The notes under the pieces are model-generated. The model ran no database searches and had not been told where the DNA came from. It saw only the letters and a program-made list of their open reading frames with translations. Positions 5,861 through 13,342 of a DNA stretch of 13,342 nt are shown here, one piece after another; the stretch's first letter is position 1; each line of letters starts with the position of its first letter. The DNA is from Kiritimatiellia bacterium (GTDB lineage: Bacteria; Verrucomicrobiota; Kiritimatiellia; RFP12; UBA1067), in assembly GCA_016296065.1 (NCBI GenBank), contig JAEDKA010000074.1, positions 1 through 13,342 of the forward strand, given 5' to 3'. The translations under genes were made by a program, and so were the position numbers.

Positions 5861-8800
5861 TCACTCGATGTCCGATAGTCGCGTGCCCGCTCCTATTGAC
5901 ACCGGTGTGGCAACGATCTTCACAAATTTGCTTGGCGCGTCGTACGCCTCGACGTCGAGTTCGAGAAGCCCGTCCAGCGGAGCCGGAGACGACGTCTTCT
6001 CCGCGACCCAGTCCGCCGCGCTGGAGGAAAGCGTCGTGCAGGTAAATGCCGTATAGTAAGCGCCCTTCTGCGCGTTCGCAATCGTCACAGCGAAGACTGC
6101 GTTGCCTCCGATGTCCTTCATTCCGACGCCGCCGCGCGTGACGCCGTCCGGACCGACAAAGCTCGGCACTTCAATTGTCCCGATTTCGCGCGGACCGTTC
6201 TCGCAGTATCCCGCGAAATCGCCGATCGTCCCGTCCCCTCCGAAGGCGAGGGAGGTGAGGAACGTCTTGCTCCCGGAGCACGCAAACCACGAGTTGCCGT
6301 CAGCGTCCTTGAGCTCGGTGTAAGAATCCGTTCCGTGCTCCCAGACGCGGACGCGGGGCGCCGATTGCGACGAGTAGTCGAACTCGACGCGGAGACTCTT
6401 CGCGACGCCCTGCGACACCGTTGCGTTGGCGAGGCGCGTCCATCCCGCCGAACCGTGCACGTACAGAGCGCCGTCAGCCGCCGACACCGCGGCCTGTCCG
6501 CGGGCTGCGGACGGCAGCGCGCTCGCCGCGACCTGTGGAAACGTCGCCTCGACATCGACATACACGGCATCGCGTTCACGCGACGCTGCGTTCGGAGCGA
6601 AAACGAGCTCGTCGCCTTCCGGCGTACGCCAAGCGCCGCCGACGATCTGCTCGGGCGAAACAGTGCGCGAGAACCACGCCTGCATCGTCTTGTCGGGCTG
6701 CTCGGCGGGAGGCGTCGGCGGATCGTCCGGTTCGTCCGGATCGTCGCCAGGCTCGTCCGAACCTTCATCTCCAACGGCCCATATCTCAACCTTCTTGAAC
6801 GCCTGGGCCGCATTGTAGCGGATGCCGATGATCGGAAGCGCCTCTTCGTCGGGCAGCTGCGGGAAGAGTCGCCAAGTCCCCCATGCGTTGCCGAGATTCA
6901 CATACTTGTTGTATTTGGCGAAGTTGAACGGAACTTCCCCATTGGCGGTGACGAGGCGGAGGTTGATGTCGAATCCGTCCGGAAGGTCCCCGAACTGCTG
7001 CAGGCGCATGCCTGCGAACAACACCGGCTCGTTGAACGTGATCTCCTGAGCTACCACGGAACCCGAGCTTACCTTGATTTCAGCCTCATGGGCCTTCACG
7101 AGGTTCCCAGCCGGATGGTTGGTGATCTTTTCTCCGATAACAGGCGTCGTCAGGAAGACGTCGCCCGCGGCATTGCGGTAGAGACGGCCGCCTTCCGGCG
7201 CGGTGAGCTGAGCGCTGGCGTGGATGCCGGAGATCTTGAGCGTCAGAGCGGACTGTATAACCGTCTCAGGCAGGCTGACTGTCACTTTGCCGCCAGTGAC
7301 GGAGACGGTCGCCGCTTCCGCAGCCTTGCGGTACTGCGCCACGCGGTCGGTTGTGGCGAGCCACACGTTGTCGGCGCCACCAGCTCCCCATTTCGTGCGG
7401 ATGTATTCGAGACGGTTGCTGGCTGCCGCATACGTGCCCTTCCCCGGCTCGCTGATTCCGTGGGTGAAGTCGATGAACCAGTCGCCCTCCTCGAAATTCT
7501 CGGGGAGAAGCCACAGCGGATCGAGATCGCTGTGGTCCCGCCAGTTGCCTTCGTCGAGGTTGGAGCGTCCGCAGTCAAGGAAGTTGACCTTCGAGCCGTT
7601 CGTGCCGCTGCGCAGGACATTGTGCGGAGTGCTGGCGCAGACCGTCCCCACGAGGATGCCGTACTGTTCGAGATATGGCCCATAGCCCGTATCGCCGTTG
7701 GGGAACACCATCGCGGTGCAGGAGCGCTGTCCGTCCCAGATGTAATGAGAGATGAAGAACTGCCCCCAGAAGAACTCGCGGCGGTACATCGCCTCGTCGT
7801 TGGCCTTTTCCGGATCCCAATGGATGCCGGTGTGCCAGTAGCCGTGGTTCGAGATGCTCCAGCCCGCGGCGACGAGTTCCTTCATCTGTGCGACGGTGAT
7901 GTTTACGGACGGCTTCATGTTGTCGATGGTGTTCGCGATGATTCCCAGCGTCCCCGGCATCGAGTAGGCCGTGCCGCCCTGAACGCCGGTAGGGGCGTCG
8001 GTCGCCGTGAGCCTGTCGAAGAGCGGCTTCGCAATCGTGTATGCGCCGACCGGATTGTCGTCCATTTCGAAGGTGTAAGCCCATGTCTTGCCGTACATGA
8101 AGGTGCAGATCTCCGCCGTAGGCGCAGCTCCGGTCTCGGGGAATGTCCATGTGAATTCCGAAGTGGACGGCGACGGCGGCTCGTCCGGATCGGGATCGTC
8201 GCCCGGATCGGGATCGTCGGGCTCCTCGCCAGGGACGTAGTAGCGTACCCAGTCGATCTCGTACTTCATCCCCGCAGTCGCGGCGGTGACATCTGCGTTT
8301 ACGAGCCCAAGCGAGAAGCCGAGGTAGAACTGGTTGCCGTCGGAGATGAACGGACACTCACCGTTGTTCTTCATGTCGCTCGTCGACTTGCTGTGGAAAA
8401 GCTCGCCGTCGAGGTATATCTTCATTGCGCTGTCGTCCCAGTCGAGGCGCCAGACATGGAACTTCGCCGCCCACTTGGGGTCCTTCTCGATGTAGTCGAA
8501 GATTCCCTTCGAATACCAGTCCTCGTCCGCAGCCCAGGTGGACCACATGGCGACGGCAGGCGCGCCGCCGAGATAGAGGGAGTCGAGTATCTCGTACATT
8601 CCGCCCGCGGGATAGTCGCGGTTGCGCGAGAGCAGCCAGCCCGTGGGGCGCACGCCCTTTTCGACGGGAATCCTTGCGCGGAACTCTACGCGGCCCTTCA
8701 TGTGGTCGTGCTTGCCGTAGGTGTTGACTTCGCCGGCGGTCATGTCGGACGCCCCTGTGCCGCTCGTCTTGATGACAAGGGCGCCGTTCGCGCAGGAGAC

Positions 8801-11800
8801 GTTGACGGAGGGATCCGAGCTGTCGGCCGAGACATTCCAGTGTTCCGAAGTGGGCGTTCCGTCCGTCGCGAACTCGTCATGCCACTCGAGCCTGTAGCCG
8901 TCGTAGCGCGCCGGCGCGTCGGACGACGTCTCGTACTCCGGCCCCTCGCCCGGAACGGGGTCGACAACGGGGATGACCTGCGGACCGTCCGTCGTGCCGA
9001 CCTTGCGGTATACGCGCACATAATCGACCTCCATGTGCGTCGGGAATGCGGAATCGTCGATCGCACCGCCTGCATCGCCACCCATCGGGAGGTCGAGGAG
9101 GATGTACTGCGGAATCCTGAACGGACTCTTCTGAAGCGCGTCTTCCTCGCACGACCAGTTGATCGTGCTGTCAAGGAGCTGCTCGTTGAGAAGCACGCCG
9201 TCAACGTACATGCGGATGTAGTCCTTGTCCCAGTCCATCACCCACGTGTGGTACTTCTTGTCCCATTCCGGATCGAGATCGTAGATCGAACGCTCCGTCA
9301 CGTGGCTGTTTCCGCTCCAGAAGAGATTGCACAGCAGCGTCGGCGTATTGCCCTTCCAGTAGAACTCCTGAACATCGATCTCGCCGCTCGCCGGCCACTC
9401 CCACTTGGTCCCGAGGAACCACATGCACGGCCACATTCCGCGCGATGTGGGGATGCGCGCGCGGAAGACGTACTTGCCGTAGAGGAAGTGCGCCTTGCCG
9501 GAAGTCGTTATCGACGAGGAGCTGTAGTCGGCATATTCGTTCCTCGTGTTCCATGAGTCGCTTCCCGCGGAGTAGTTGGGGTTCTTCGTCCGCTCCTTGC
9601 GCCCCTCGATGACGAGGCGTCCGTCGGACACCGTCGCGTTGTCGCGCGTGTAGCACTGAGCCTCGTGGTTGCGGACAAGACCAAGCTCATAGCCCCACGT
9701 GTCCGGGTCGGGCTTGCTAGTTCCGTTGAACTCCTCCTGCCAGCAGAGCTCGTATCCGTCGAACTGCTCAGGTTCTGCGACGCTCGGCGCGTACGGCGAG
9801 TCGGCGGGAATCTCGCTCGTAAGCGCGAGGAGCTGCATCGGCTGCATCGTGAGCGAAACCTTGCCCTGAGTCACGGGATACACCGTGCCGTCGACCGAAG
9901 CCGCGACGCGCGAAAGCTCCGAGGGGTTTGACGAGAGAGTGAACTCCGCCGTTACTGGATCGGCCGAGGTGTTGACGAGCGCCCAGTACGTGACACCCTT
10001 GTCGGTGTCGTAGCGGCGGACGGTCTGGAGCGCGCCCCACACGCCGCCCTGCATGACAGTGCCCTTCTTCGCAGGGAGCGCGAGGAAGTTGCGGTTGAAC
10101 TCGCGCATCGCGGGTGCGTACGCCGTCTCCATCGCCGCGCCGTAGAGATAGCCGATGTCCGTCGGGTCGTTAAGCGCCATCGCCCACAGCTGCGGAAGCA
10201 TCGAGGCGCGCCCGCCGTGCTCCGAGTCGGACGTGAAGTATCCGAGCGGCTTGTCCCATTCGCCCTGTTCCGTGAAGATCGCGTCCTCGTTGAGCGAATA
10301 GTGGCGCGCGATGAAGAGCCTGCCGTCGGCATTGCGGAAGGACCCGACGCCCGCCTGCGGAATCTGCGTGTAGACGGCACTGAACGGCAGCGTAAGCGCG
10401 ACTCCGCTCTTCGACTGGTAAGTCTCCGGGTCGTCAGTCGGGCAGCCGTGGTAATGCTCCAGGGCGTTGTATGTCGGATACTCGCCTTTGATTCCGTACT
10501 GCCACCACGTCTGCGCGGTGTTGACGATGGAGTCGGTGCTCCATCCCGTGTTTCCGACGTACTCCGCCCAAGTCTTTCCGGAATAGCGGTAGTCCGCGTC
10601 GTAGGCGACGTTGTTGCGCCAGCTCTCCCAGAAGCGTCCCGGCTCGGTGATGTCGTTGTCGAAGTACGCCTGCGCGTCGGCGACGCCGTTCTGCCTGAGG
10701 TAGTCGCGCATCGCCTCGAGAAACGCGGCGCGCTTCGCATACCACCAGTTCATGTACGCGCGGTAGAGGTCGGAGGAGCGTCCGGCGTCCGCGATGTTCT
10801 TGCGCGTGACGTTCCGTCCCGTGTCGGCGTTGAAGCGCGCGACGGTGTTGTCGTGGAACGACACAGGCATCGAGCCGCGGTTCCTCAGCCACGCGCCGCG
10901 GAAGTTCGCCCTGTCCTTGAAGCGGATGATCGTGCAGTCGAGGATCTTCTTGAACTCCGCAACAGCCTCGGGCGAGGTGATGTCGACGAGGGAGCCGGCG
11001 GCGGCTGAAACACTCTCAATGAAGTCCTCGCTCTTCTTCGTGTCGTAGTAGAGCGTCTTGCATAGCTTCTGGTAGCCGAGCCCGTCCCCGCCGCGCGCGC
11101 CGGAATACTCGTAATACGGCATTATGTAGTGCCCTTCCGCACCGAAGGCATCGACCGTAGACTCCCAGTACCCCTTCTTATCCCCGTCGTAGTTCATCCA
11201 GTTCGAATAGCCGTTGTAGTCAGGATCCCAGTACTGGCAGTGTCCGAACTCCAGGAGGTCGCGCGAGGCGCAGTTGAAGCCCAGCACCTTCATGAGCTTG
11301 GCCTTGGTGCGGTAGAAGTCTATCGGATCGGTGAACGCCTCGTACCCGCCGACGTCCGCCATCTCCTCGCGCCACGTGACGAAGCGGCGGGGAAGGCCGT
11401 CCGCCGGATACTTCACAGCCGTCTCAAGCGCGGACGCATCGTCGATCTTGTAGAGCTTGATCGACTTGAGCGCAAGCCCGACGGAGTCCGGCGCGTCCTC
11501 GGCCGGATACAGCGCGAAATAAACGTCAAAACCGTCAGTGGCGGACGCGAGGCGCGAGTTGCCGTCGAGCGACTCCGGCTTCTCCATAAGGTACATCACC
11601 TGCTCGATGCGCTTGAACTCGCCCGAGAGCGGAAGCGGATACGACTCCGGGTGCTGCGTGATGTAGGGCGGATTGAGCGCGTCGCCTACGGTGAAGCCAG
11701 TGTGGACGCCAGTACGCGAGCCCGTGCCGCGGTTGCCGAGCGTGAAAGAGCGCGGCTCGTTGTCCGGATACTCCGCGACGAGGAGGTACGCCGCCTTCGG

Positions 11801-12088
11801 GACGAGGCCCTTGCCCTGTCCGAGCCGCCACGCGACGTACGCGCCGCATTCCTGTCCGTTGGACGTCTCGGACTTCGCGACGTGGCGCAAGACTCGACAC
11901 TGCTCGCCCAAGACCGCTTCGGAACTGGAACGTCCCGAGGGGTATTCGCGCATCTGGTGCGTCGAATCGCTGGCGCAGGCGATTTCGTCCACGAGGGAGA
12001 GGGAACCGTATTGCTCAAGCCCGGCGACTGTTGCGGCATGCGCAAAAGCTGTCAGAGCTACAGTTGCAAGTATCATGGCGGTCTTCAT
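5861..12088 (-). CDS. Giant secreted multi-enzyme CAZyme: putative glycosidase + GH16 + degenerate GH16 + NodB-like deacetylase
   Basis: 2075 residues. A signal peptide (1-18, ending AFAHA) leads a beta-rich domain (~20-225). A probable TIM-barrel glycoside hydrolase of unassigned family follows (~226-680; MPVSFHDNTVARF, YFDNDITEPG, REFNRNFLALPA), closed by a beta-sandwich (~690-760). GH16 copy 1 (~775-1028) has GEIDVQE with E903, D905 and E908 as nucleophile, helper and acid/base. GH16 copy 2 (~1061-1285) has GGMYEILD at that site and lacks the catalytic pattern. After an Asp/Pro linker, a NodB-like deacetylase (~1325-1590) shows D1343-D1344, H1415-GYW-H1419 and FTHGI (1541-1545). Then come a beta-rich region (~1595-1772), a second linker (1773-1798), and a LamG-like module (~1800-1962) related to the N-terminal module of the CotH protein. 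Copy 1 should cleave a beta-glucan or galactan and the deacetylase remove acyl groups; the substrate is unknown. The gene has its own promoter. Family calls are firm for GH16 and good for NodB. Confidence 0.92.
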   Translation of the reverse strand: MKTAMILATVALTAFAHAATVAGLEQYGSLSLVDEIACASDSTHQMREYPSGRSSSEAVLGEQCRVLRHVAKSETSNGQECGAYVAWRLGQGKGLVPKAAYLLVAEYPDNEPRSFTLGNRGTGSRTGVHTGFTVGDALNPPYITQHPESYPLPLSGEFKRIEQVMYLMEKPESLDGNSRLASATDGFDVYFALYPAEDAPDSVGLALKSIKLYKIDDASALETAVKYPADGLPRRFVTWREEMADVGGYEAFTDPIDFYRTKAKLMKVLGFNCASRDLLEFGHCQYWDPDYNGYSNWMNYDGDKKGYWESTVDAFGAEGHYIMPYYEYSGARGGDGLGYQKLCKTLYYDTKKSEDFIESVSAAAGSLVDITSPEAVAEFKKILDCTIIRFKDRANFRGAWLRNRGSMPVSFHDNTVARFNADTGRNVTRKNIADAGRSSDLYRAYMNWWYAKRAAFLEAMRDYLRQNGVADAQAYFDNDITEPGRFWESWRNNVAYDADYRYSGKTWAEYVGNTGWSTDSIVNTAQTWWQYGIKGEYPTYNALEHYHGCPTDDPETYQSKSGVALTLPFSAVYTQIPQAGVGSFRNADGRLFIARHYSLNEDAIFTEQGEWDKPLGYFTSDSEHGGRASMLPQLWAMALNDPTDIGYLYGAAMETAYAPAMREFNRNFLALPAKKGTVMQGGVWGALQTVRRYDTDKGVTYWALVNTSADPVTAEFTLSSNPSELSRVAASVDGTVYPVTQGKVSLTMQPMQLLALTSEIPADSPYAPSVAEPEQFDGYELCWQEEFNGTSKPDPDTWGYELGLVRNHEAQCYTRDNATVSDGRLVIEGRKERTKNPNYSAGSDSWNTRNEYADYSSSSITTSGKAHFLYGKYVFRARIPTSRGMWPCMWFLGTKWEWPASGEIDVQEFYWKGNTPTLLCNLFWSGNSHVTERSIYDLDPEWDKKYHTWVMDWDKDYIRMYVDGVLLNEQLLDSTINWSCEEDALQKSPFRIPQYILLDLPMGGDAGGAIDDSAFPTHMEVDYVRVYRKVGTTDGPQVIPVVDPVPGEGPEYETSSDAPARYDGYRLEWHDEFATDGTPTSEHWNVSADSSDPSVNVSCANGALVIKTSGTGASDMTAGEVNTYGKHDHMKGRVEFRARIPVEKGVRPTGWLLSRNRDYPAGGMYEILDSLYLGGAPAVAMWSTWAADEDWYSKGIFDYIEKDPKWAAKFHVWRLDWDDSAMKIYLDGELFHSKSTSDMKNNGECPFISDGNQFYLGFSLGLVNADVTAATAGMKYEIDWVRYYVPGEEPDDPDPGDDPDPDEPPSPSTSEFTWTFPETGAAPTAEICTFMYGKTWAYTFEMDDNPVGAYTIAKPLFDRLTATDAPTGVQGGTAYSMPGTLGIIANTIDNMKPSVNITVAQMKELVAAGWSISNHGYWHTGIHWDPEKANDEAMYRREFFWGQFFISHYIWDGQRSCTAMVFPNGDTGYGPYLEQYGILVGTVCASTPHNVLRSGTNGSKVNFLDCGRSNLDEGNWRDHSDLDPLWLLPENFEEGDWFIDFTHGISEPGKGTYAAASNRLEYIRTKWGAGGADNVWLATTDRVAQYRKAAEAATVSVTGGKVTVSLPETVIQSALTLKISGIHASAQLTAPEGGRLYRNAAGDVFLTTPVIGEKITNHPAGNLVKAHEAEIKVSSGSVVAQEITFNEPVLFAGMRLQQFGDLPDGFDINLRLVTANGEVPFNFAKYNKYVNLGNAWGTWRLFPQLPDEEALPIIGIRYNAAQAFKKVEIWAVGDEGSDEPGDDPDEPDDPPTPPAEQPDKTMQAWFSRTVSPEQIVGGAWRTPEGDELVFAPNAASRERDAVYVDVEATFPQVAASALPSAARGQAAVSAADGALYVHGSAGWTRLANATVSQGVAKSLRVEFDYSSQSAPRVRVWEHGTDSYTELKDADGNSWFACSGSKTFLTSLAFGGDGTIGDFAGYCENGPREIGTIEVPSFVGPDGVTRGGVGMKDIGGNAVFAVTIANAQKGAYYTAFTCTTLSSSAADWVAEKTSSPAPLDGLLELDVEAYDAPSKFVKIVATPVSIGAGTRLSDIE

Positions 12089-12095
12089 GCCTCAA

Positions 12096-12124
12096 ATTAT
12101 AGCACGAAGACCCGACATCAACAA
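12096..12124 (-). promoter_or_regulatory. Promoter of the 2075-residue gene
   Basis: On the minus strand, TTGTTG (12119-12124) is followed after 17 bp by TATAAT (12096-12101), with an extended -10 TGC just before it. The -10 ends 7 nt before the ATG at 12088, so transcription should start at or within a base or two of the start codon. The intervening bases include GAGG only 1 nt from the ATG, too close for a normal ribosome site. Confidence 0.75.
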
Positions 12125-12180
12125 TCCCTTTTATAAAACTGCGTGCATCCTTTTTGTAAAGGACGACTTTTATTCTCGCA

Positions 12181-12224
12181 TAAAAACAGCATAGACCGAC
12201 GGCACGAATGCCGTCGGTCTATGC
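12181..12224 (-). terminator. Intrinsic terminator of the DUF1080 lipoprotein gene
   Basis: A perfect 16-bp stem (12189-12204 with 12209-12224, GCATAGACCGACGGCA) encloses a 4-base loop that reads TTCG on the transcribed strand, a stable tetraloop. It is followed by TGTTTTTA (12181-12188). The hairpin starts 36 nt past the lipoprotein stop and is among the clearest intrinsic terminators one could expect, separating this gene from the large CAZyme gene. Confidence 0.9.
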
Positions 12225-12227
12225 CTA

Positions 12228-12247
12228 GCGCGGCACATTTGCCGCGC
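12228..12247 (-). other. Second hairpin ahead of the terminator
   Basis: GCGCGGCA (12228-12235) and TGCCGCGC (12240-12247) form a perfect 8-bp stem with a 4-base loop. It lies between the lipoprotein stop and the main terminator, 3 bp from the latter. It has no T-run of its own. It probably protects the mRNA 3' end or assists termination. Confidence 0.6.
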
Positions 12248-12260
12248 ACCGTCTGCGAGA

Positions 12261-13223
12261 TTACTTCGCGGGACGGAGAATCATGTTCTTGTAGTCCGCA
12301 TCGGAGTGGTCGCCCTGGAGGTAGATCGGACCGGGGACGAACTCGTTCGCGTCGATCGCACCGCCGGTGATGCCGACGACAGGCGCGTCCTCGATGATCG
12401 TGATGCCGTTGAGGACGACGGTCATGTGGCGCTTGTAGAGCGTGACGGAGACGTGCTGCCACTCGCCAGGCTTCTTCTCGGCGGCGACCTTAGGCACAAC
12501 GCGTCCGTAGTACGCGGCCATGTTGTGCTCGTTGACGGGCTTGCCGTAGCTGTCGACGACCTGGCACTCGTAGCGTCCGCGCAGATAGACTCCGGAGTTG
12601 GAGTTTTTCGGGACGCGCACGTCGTACTCGAGGTTGAAGTCGTAGAAGTCGGCGCGCTTGGACATGAGGTTCGCGCCACCACCGGCCCACGAGCCGTCGG
12701 GCTTGAGTCCGAGCGTGTTGGAGAGGATGCCGTCCTTGAACGACCATCCGTTCTTCGCGTTCTTGTCCATGAGCTCCCATCCGTCGAGTCCGCCGGCGAG
12801 GAGGTCAATCGGCTCGCCGAGCTTGGCGTCCTTGGTCGACGCGGGCTTGAGGACCGGATTGCGCCAGCCGACGACGGTGGTCTCGAGATTGCCGTCGTTC
12901 TTGGTCGCGGTCGCGGCGAGCTTGTTGCCTTCAATCTGGCCTTCGACCTTGAAGCCCCACGGATGGTCAAACGAGAACTTGTTGCCATCGAGGACGACGT
13001 TCTTCATCGGCTCGGGTGAAGCCCAGCGCCAGAGAACGAGCGCCTGCGCATTGCCGTCCGCATCGCGCGAGACGATCATGTGTCCGGCGTTCATGCTGTC
13101 GTAGCCGAGCTGGAGGCCCCAGTTGCCGACGACAGGATCCTTGCAGTTGATGCCGTAGTCGCAGCATACACAACCGGCGAGGGAAACCCCCGCCGCCAAC
13201 AGAGATAGAATTTTGGTGTTCAT
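12261..13223 (-). CDS. Lipoprotein with DUF1080 / 3-keto-disaccharide hydrolase domain
   Basis: A 320-residue product. The ATG at 13223 is chosen because it gives a lipoprotein signal, MNTKILSLLAAGVSLAGC, with lipobox LAGC and lipidated C18. An upstream in-frame ATG at 13322 would bury this signal and overlap the promoter. Residues ~28-115 form a small beta-rich domain (VVGNWGLQLGYD, FSFDHPWGFKVEGQIEGNKL). Residues ~137-318 match the DUF1080 family (PF06439): LLAGGLDGWELMD, WSFKDGILSNT, FNLEYDVRVPKNSNSGVYLR, GEWQHVSVTLYKRHMTVVLNG and GPIYLQGDHSDADYKNMILR. The fold is a concanavalin-like jelly roll; some members hydrolyse 3-keto-glycosides. The protein should be anchored to a membrane, where it could process sugar derivatives released by the neighbouring CAZyme; this role is inferred. 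Three further Cys (20, 21, 27) follow the lipidated one. It is a monocistronic unit with its own promoter and terminator. Confidence 0.9.
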   Translation of the reverse strand: MNTKILSLLAAGVSLAGCVCCDYGINCKDPVVGNWGLQLGYDSMNAGHMIVSRDADGNAQALVLWRWASPEPMKNVVLDGNKFSFDHPWGFKVEGQIEGNKLAATATKNDGNLETTVVGWRNPVLKPASTKDAKLGEPIDLLAGGLDGWELMDKNAKNGWSFKDGILSNTLGLKPDGSWAGGGANLMSKRADFYDFNLEYDVRVPKNSNSGVYLRGRYECQVVDSYGKPVNEHNMAAYYGRVVPKVAAEKKPGEWQHVSVTLYKRHMTVVLNGITIIEDAPVVGITGGAIDANEFVPGPIYLQGDHSDADYKNMILRPAK

Positions 13224-13230
13224 GGACAGA

Positions 13231-13260
13231 ATTATACCAAAAAACGCCCCTGCGTGGCAA
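13231..13260 (-). promoter_or_regulatory. Promoter of the DUF1080 lipoprotein gene
   Basis: Minus-strand TTGCCA (13255-13260), an 18-bp spacer, and TATAAT (13231-13236) with an extended -10 TGG. As for the 2075-residue gene, exactly 7 nt separate the -10 from the ATG (13223) and no ribosome site fits between them, so a leaderless mRNA is predicted. The -35 overlaps a TGGCAA half-site that recurs as a palindrome upstream. Confidence 0.8.
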
Positions 13261-13316
13261 ACGCGAGACCTTGTTGGAGGTTCGAAAGGGTGCACCGAGA
13301 GATTTATGCGAGAGCG

Positions 13317-13329
13317 TGGCAAATTGCCA
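13317..13329. promoter_or_regulatory. Possible operator, TGGCAAATTGCCA palindrome
   Basis: TGGCAA-A-TTGCCA is a perfect inverted repeat with a one-base centre. Its left half is part of GCGTGGCAAA (13314-13323), which recurs exactly at 13252-13261 over the -35 of the lipoprotein promoter, 62 bp (about six helical turns) away. This fits a repressor or activator with one full and one half site, but no regulator gene is in the window. Only 13 bp remain to the window edge. Confidence 0.35.
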
Positions 13330-13342
13330 GGATTTGCGCATT

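Noticed and set aside
6335..9556. 1073-codon open frame on the plus strand opposite the giant CAZyme gene
   Set aside because: Its translation is Arg-, Val- and His-rich without domains, and it mirrors the G/C third-position bias of the minus-strand gene, whose GH16 and deacetylase motifs are clear.
12306..13019. 237-codon plus-strand frame opposite the DUF1080 gene
   Set aside because: Val/Asp/Glu-rich shadow with no recognisable family; the minus-strand gene is certain.
13224..13322. N-terminal extension of the lipoprotein from an ATG at 13322
   Set aside because: It would bury the lipobox signal peptide and overlap the -35/-10 promoter.

Overview
This 13.3 kb, G+C-rich window reads as part of a polysaccharide-degradation locus from a bacterium of the Verrucomicrobiota/Planctomycetota (PVC) type. 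Uncultured Kiritimatiellae-like gut or rumen bacteria are the best guess. The reasons are very large secreted modular proteins joined by Asp/Pro/Gly linkers, CotH plus lamin-tail plus chitobiase C-terminal-like modules in one protein, a DUF1080 lipoprotein, and a low-complexity beta-strand protein of the autotransporter-repeat style. The taxonomic call is an inference from style, not from a marker gene.

All four convincing genes are on the minus strand, so transcription runs from right to left. (1) 12261-13223 is a lipoprotein with a C-terminal DUF1080 / 3-keto-disaccharide hydrolase-type domain. It has its own promoter and a strong intrinsic terminator (12181-12224). (2) 5861-12088 encodes a 2075-residue exported protein. 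In order it carries an unassigned N-terminal beta-sandwich and probable TIM-barrel glycosidase, an intact GH16 domain, a second GH16 domain with a disrupted active site, a NodB-like polysaccharide deacetylase, a probable carbohydrate-binding region and a LamG-like module. (3) 4403-5758 is a 451-residue exported beta-strand-rich protein. (4) 239-4288 is a 1349-residue exported protein with two lamin-tail-like domains, two chitobiase C-terminal-like domains and a CotH kinase domain.

The four products look like a cell-surface or secreted set: hydrolysis and deacetylation of a glycan (gene 2), surface processing of sugar derivatives (gene 1), and binding, scaffolding or phosphorylation functions (genes 3 and 4). 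The substrate cannot be read from the sequence; GH16 acts on beta-1,3/1,4-glucans and galactans.

The short intergenic stretches hold much of the unusual material. Genes 1 and 2 both have an extended -10 box (TGnTATAAT) ending exactly 7 nt before the ATG, which predicts leaderless or nearly leaderless mRNAs. Three 13-bp direct repeats with 21-23 bp periods lie before gene 3, together with a 27-codon mini-ORF whose stop overlaps the gene 3 start. Three tandem GACAGGATT units plus an inverted fourth lie between genes 3 and 4. A TGGCAA palindrome and half-site lie upstream of gene 1. No tRNA, rRNA, CRISPR array, transposase or phage gene was seen. The leftmost 238 bases hold no gene that can be called with confidence.
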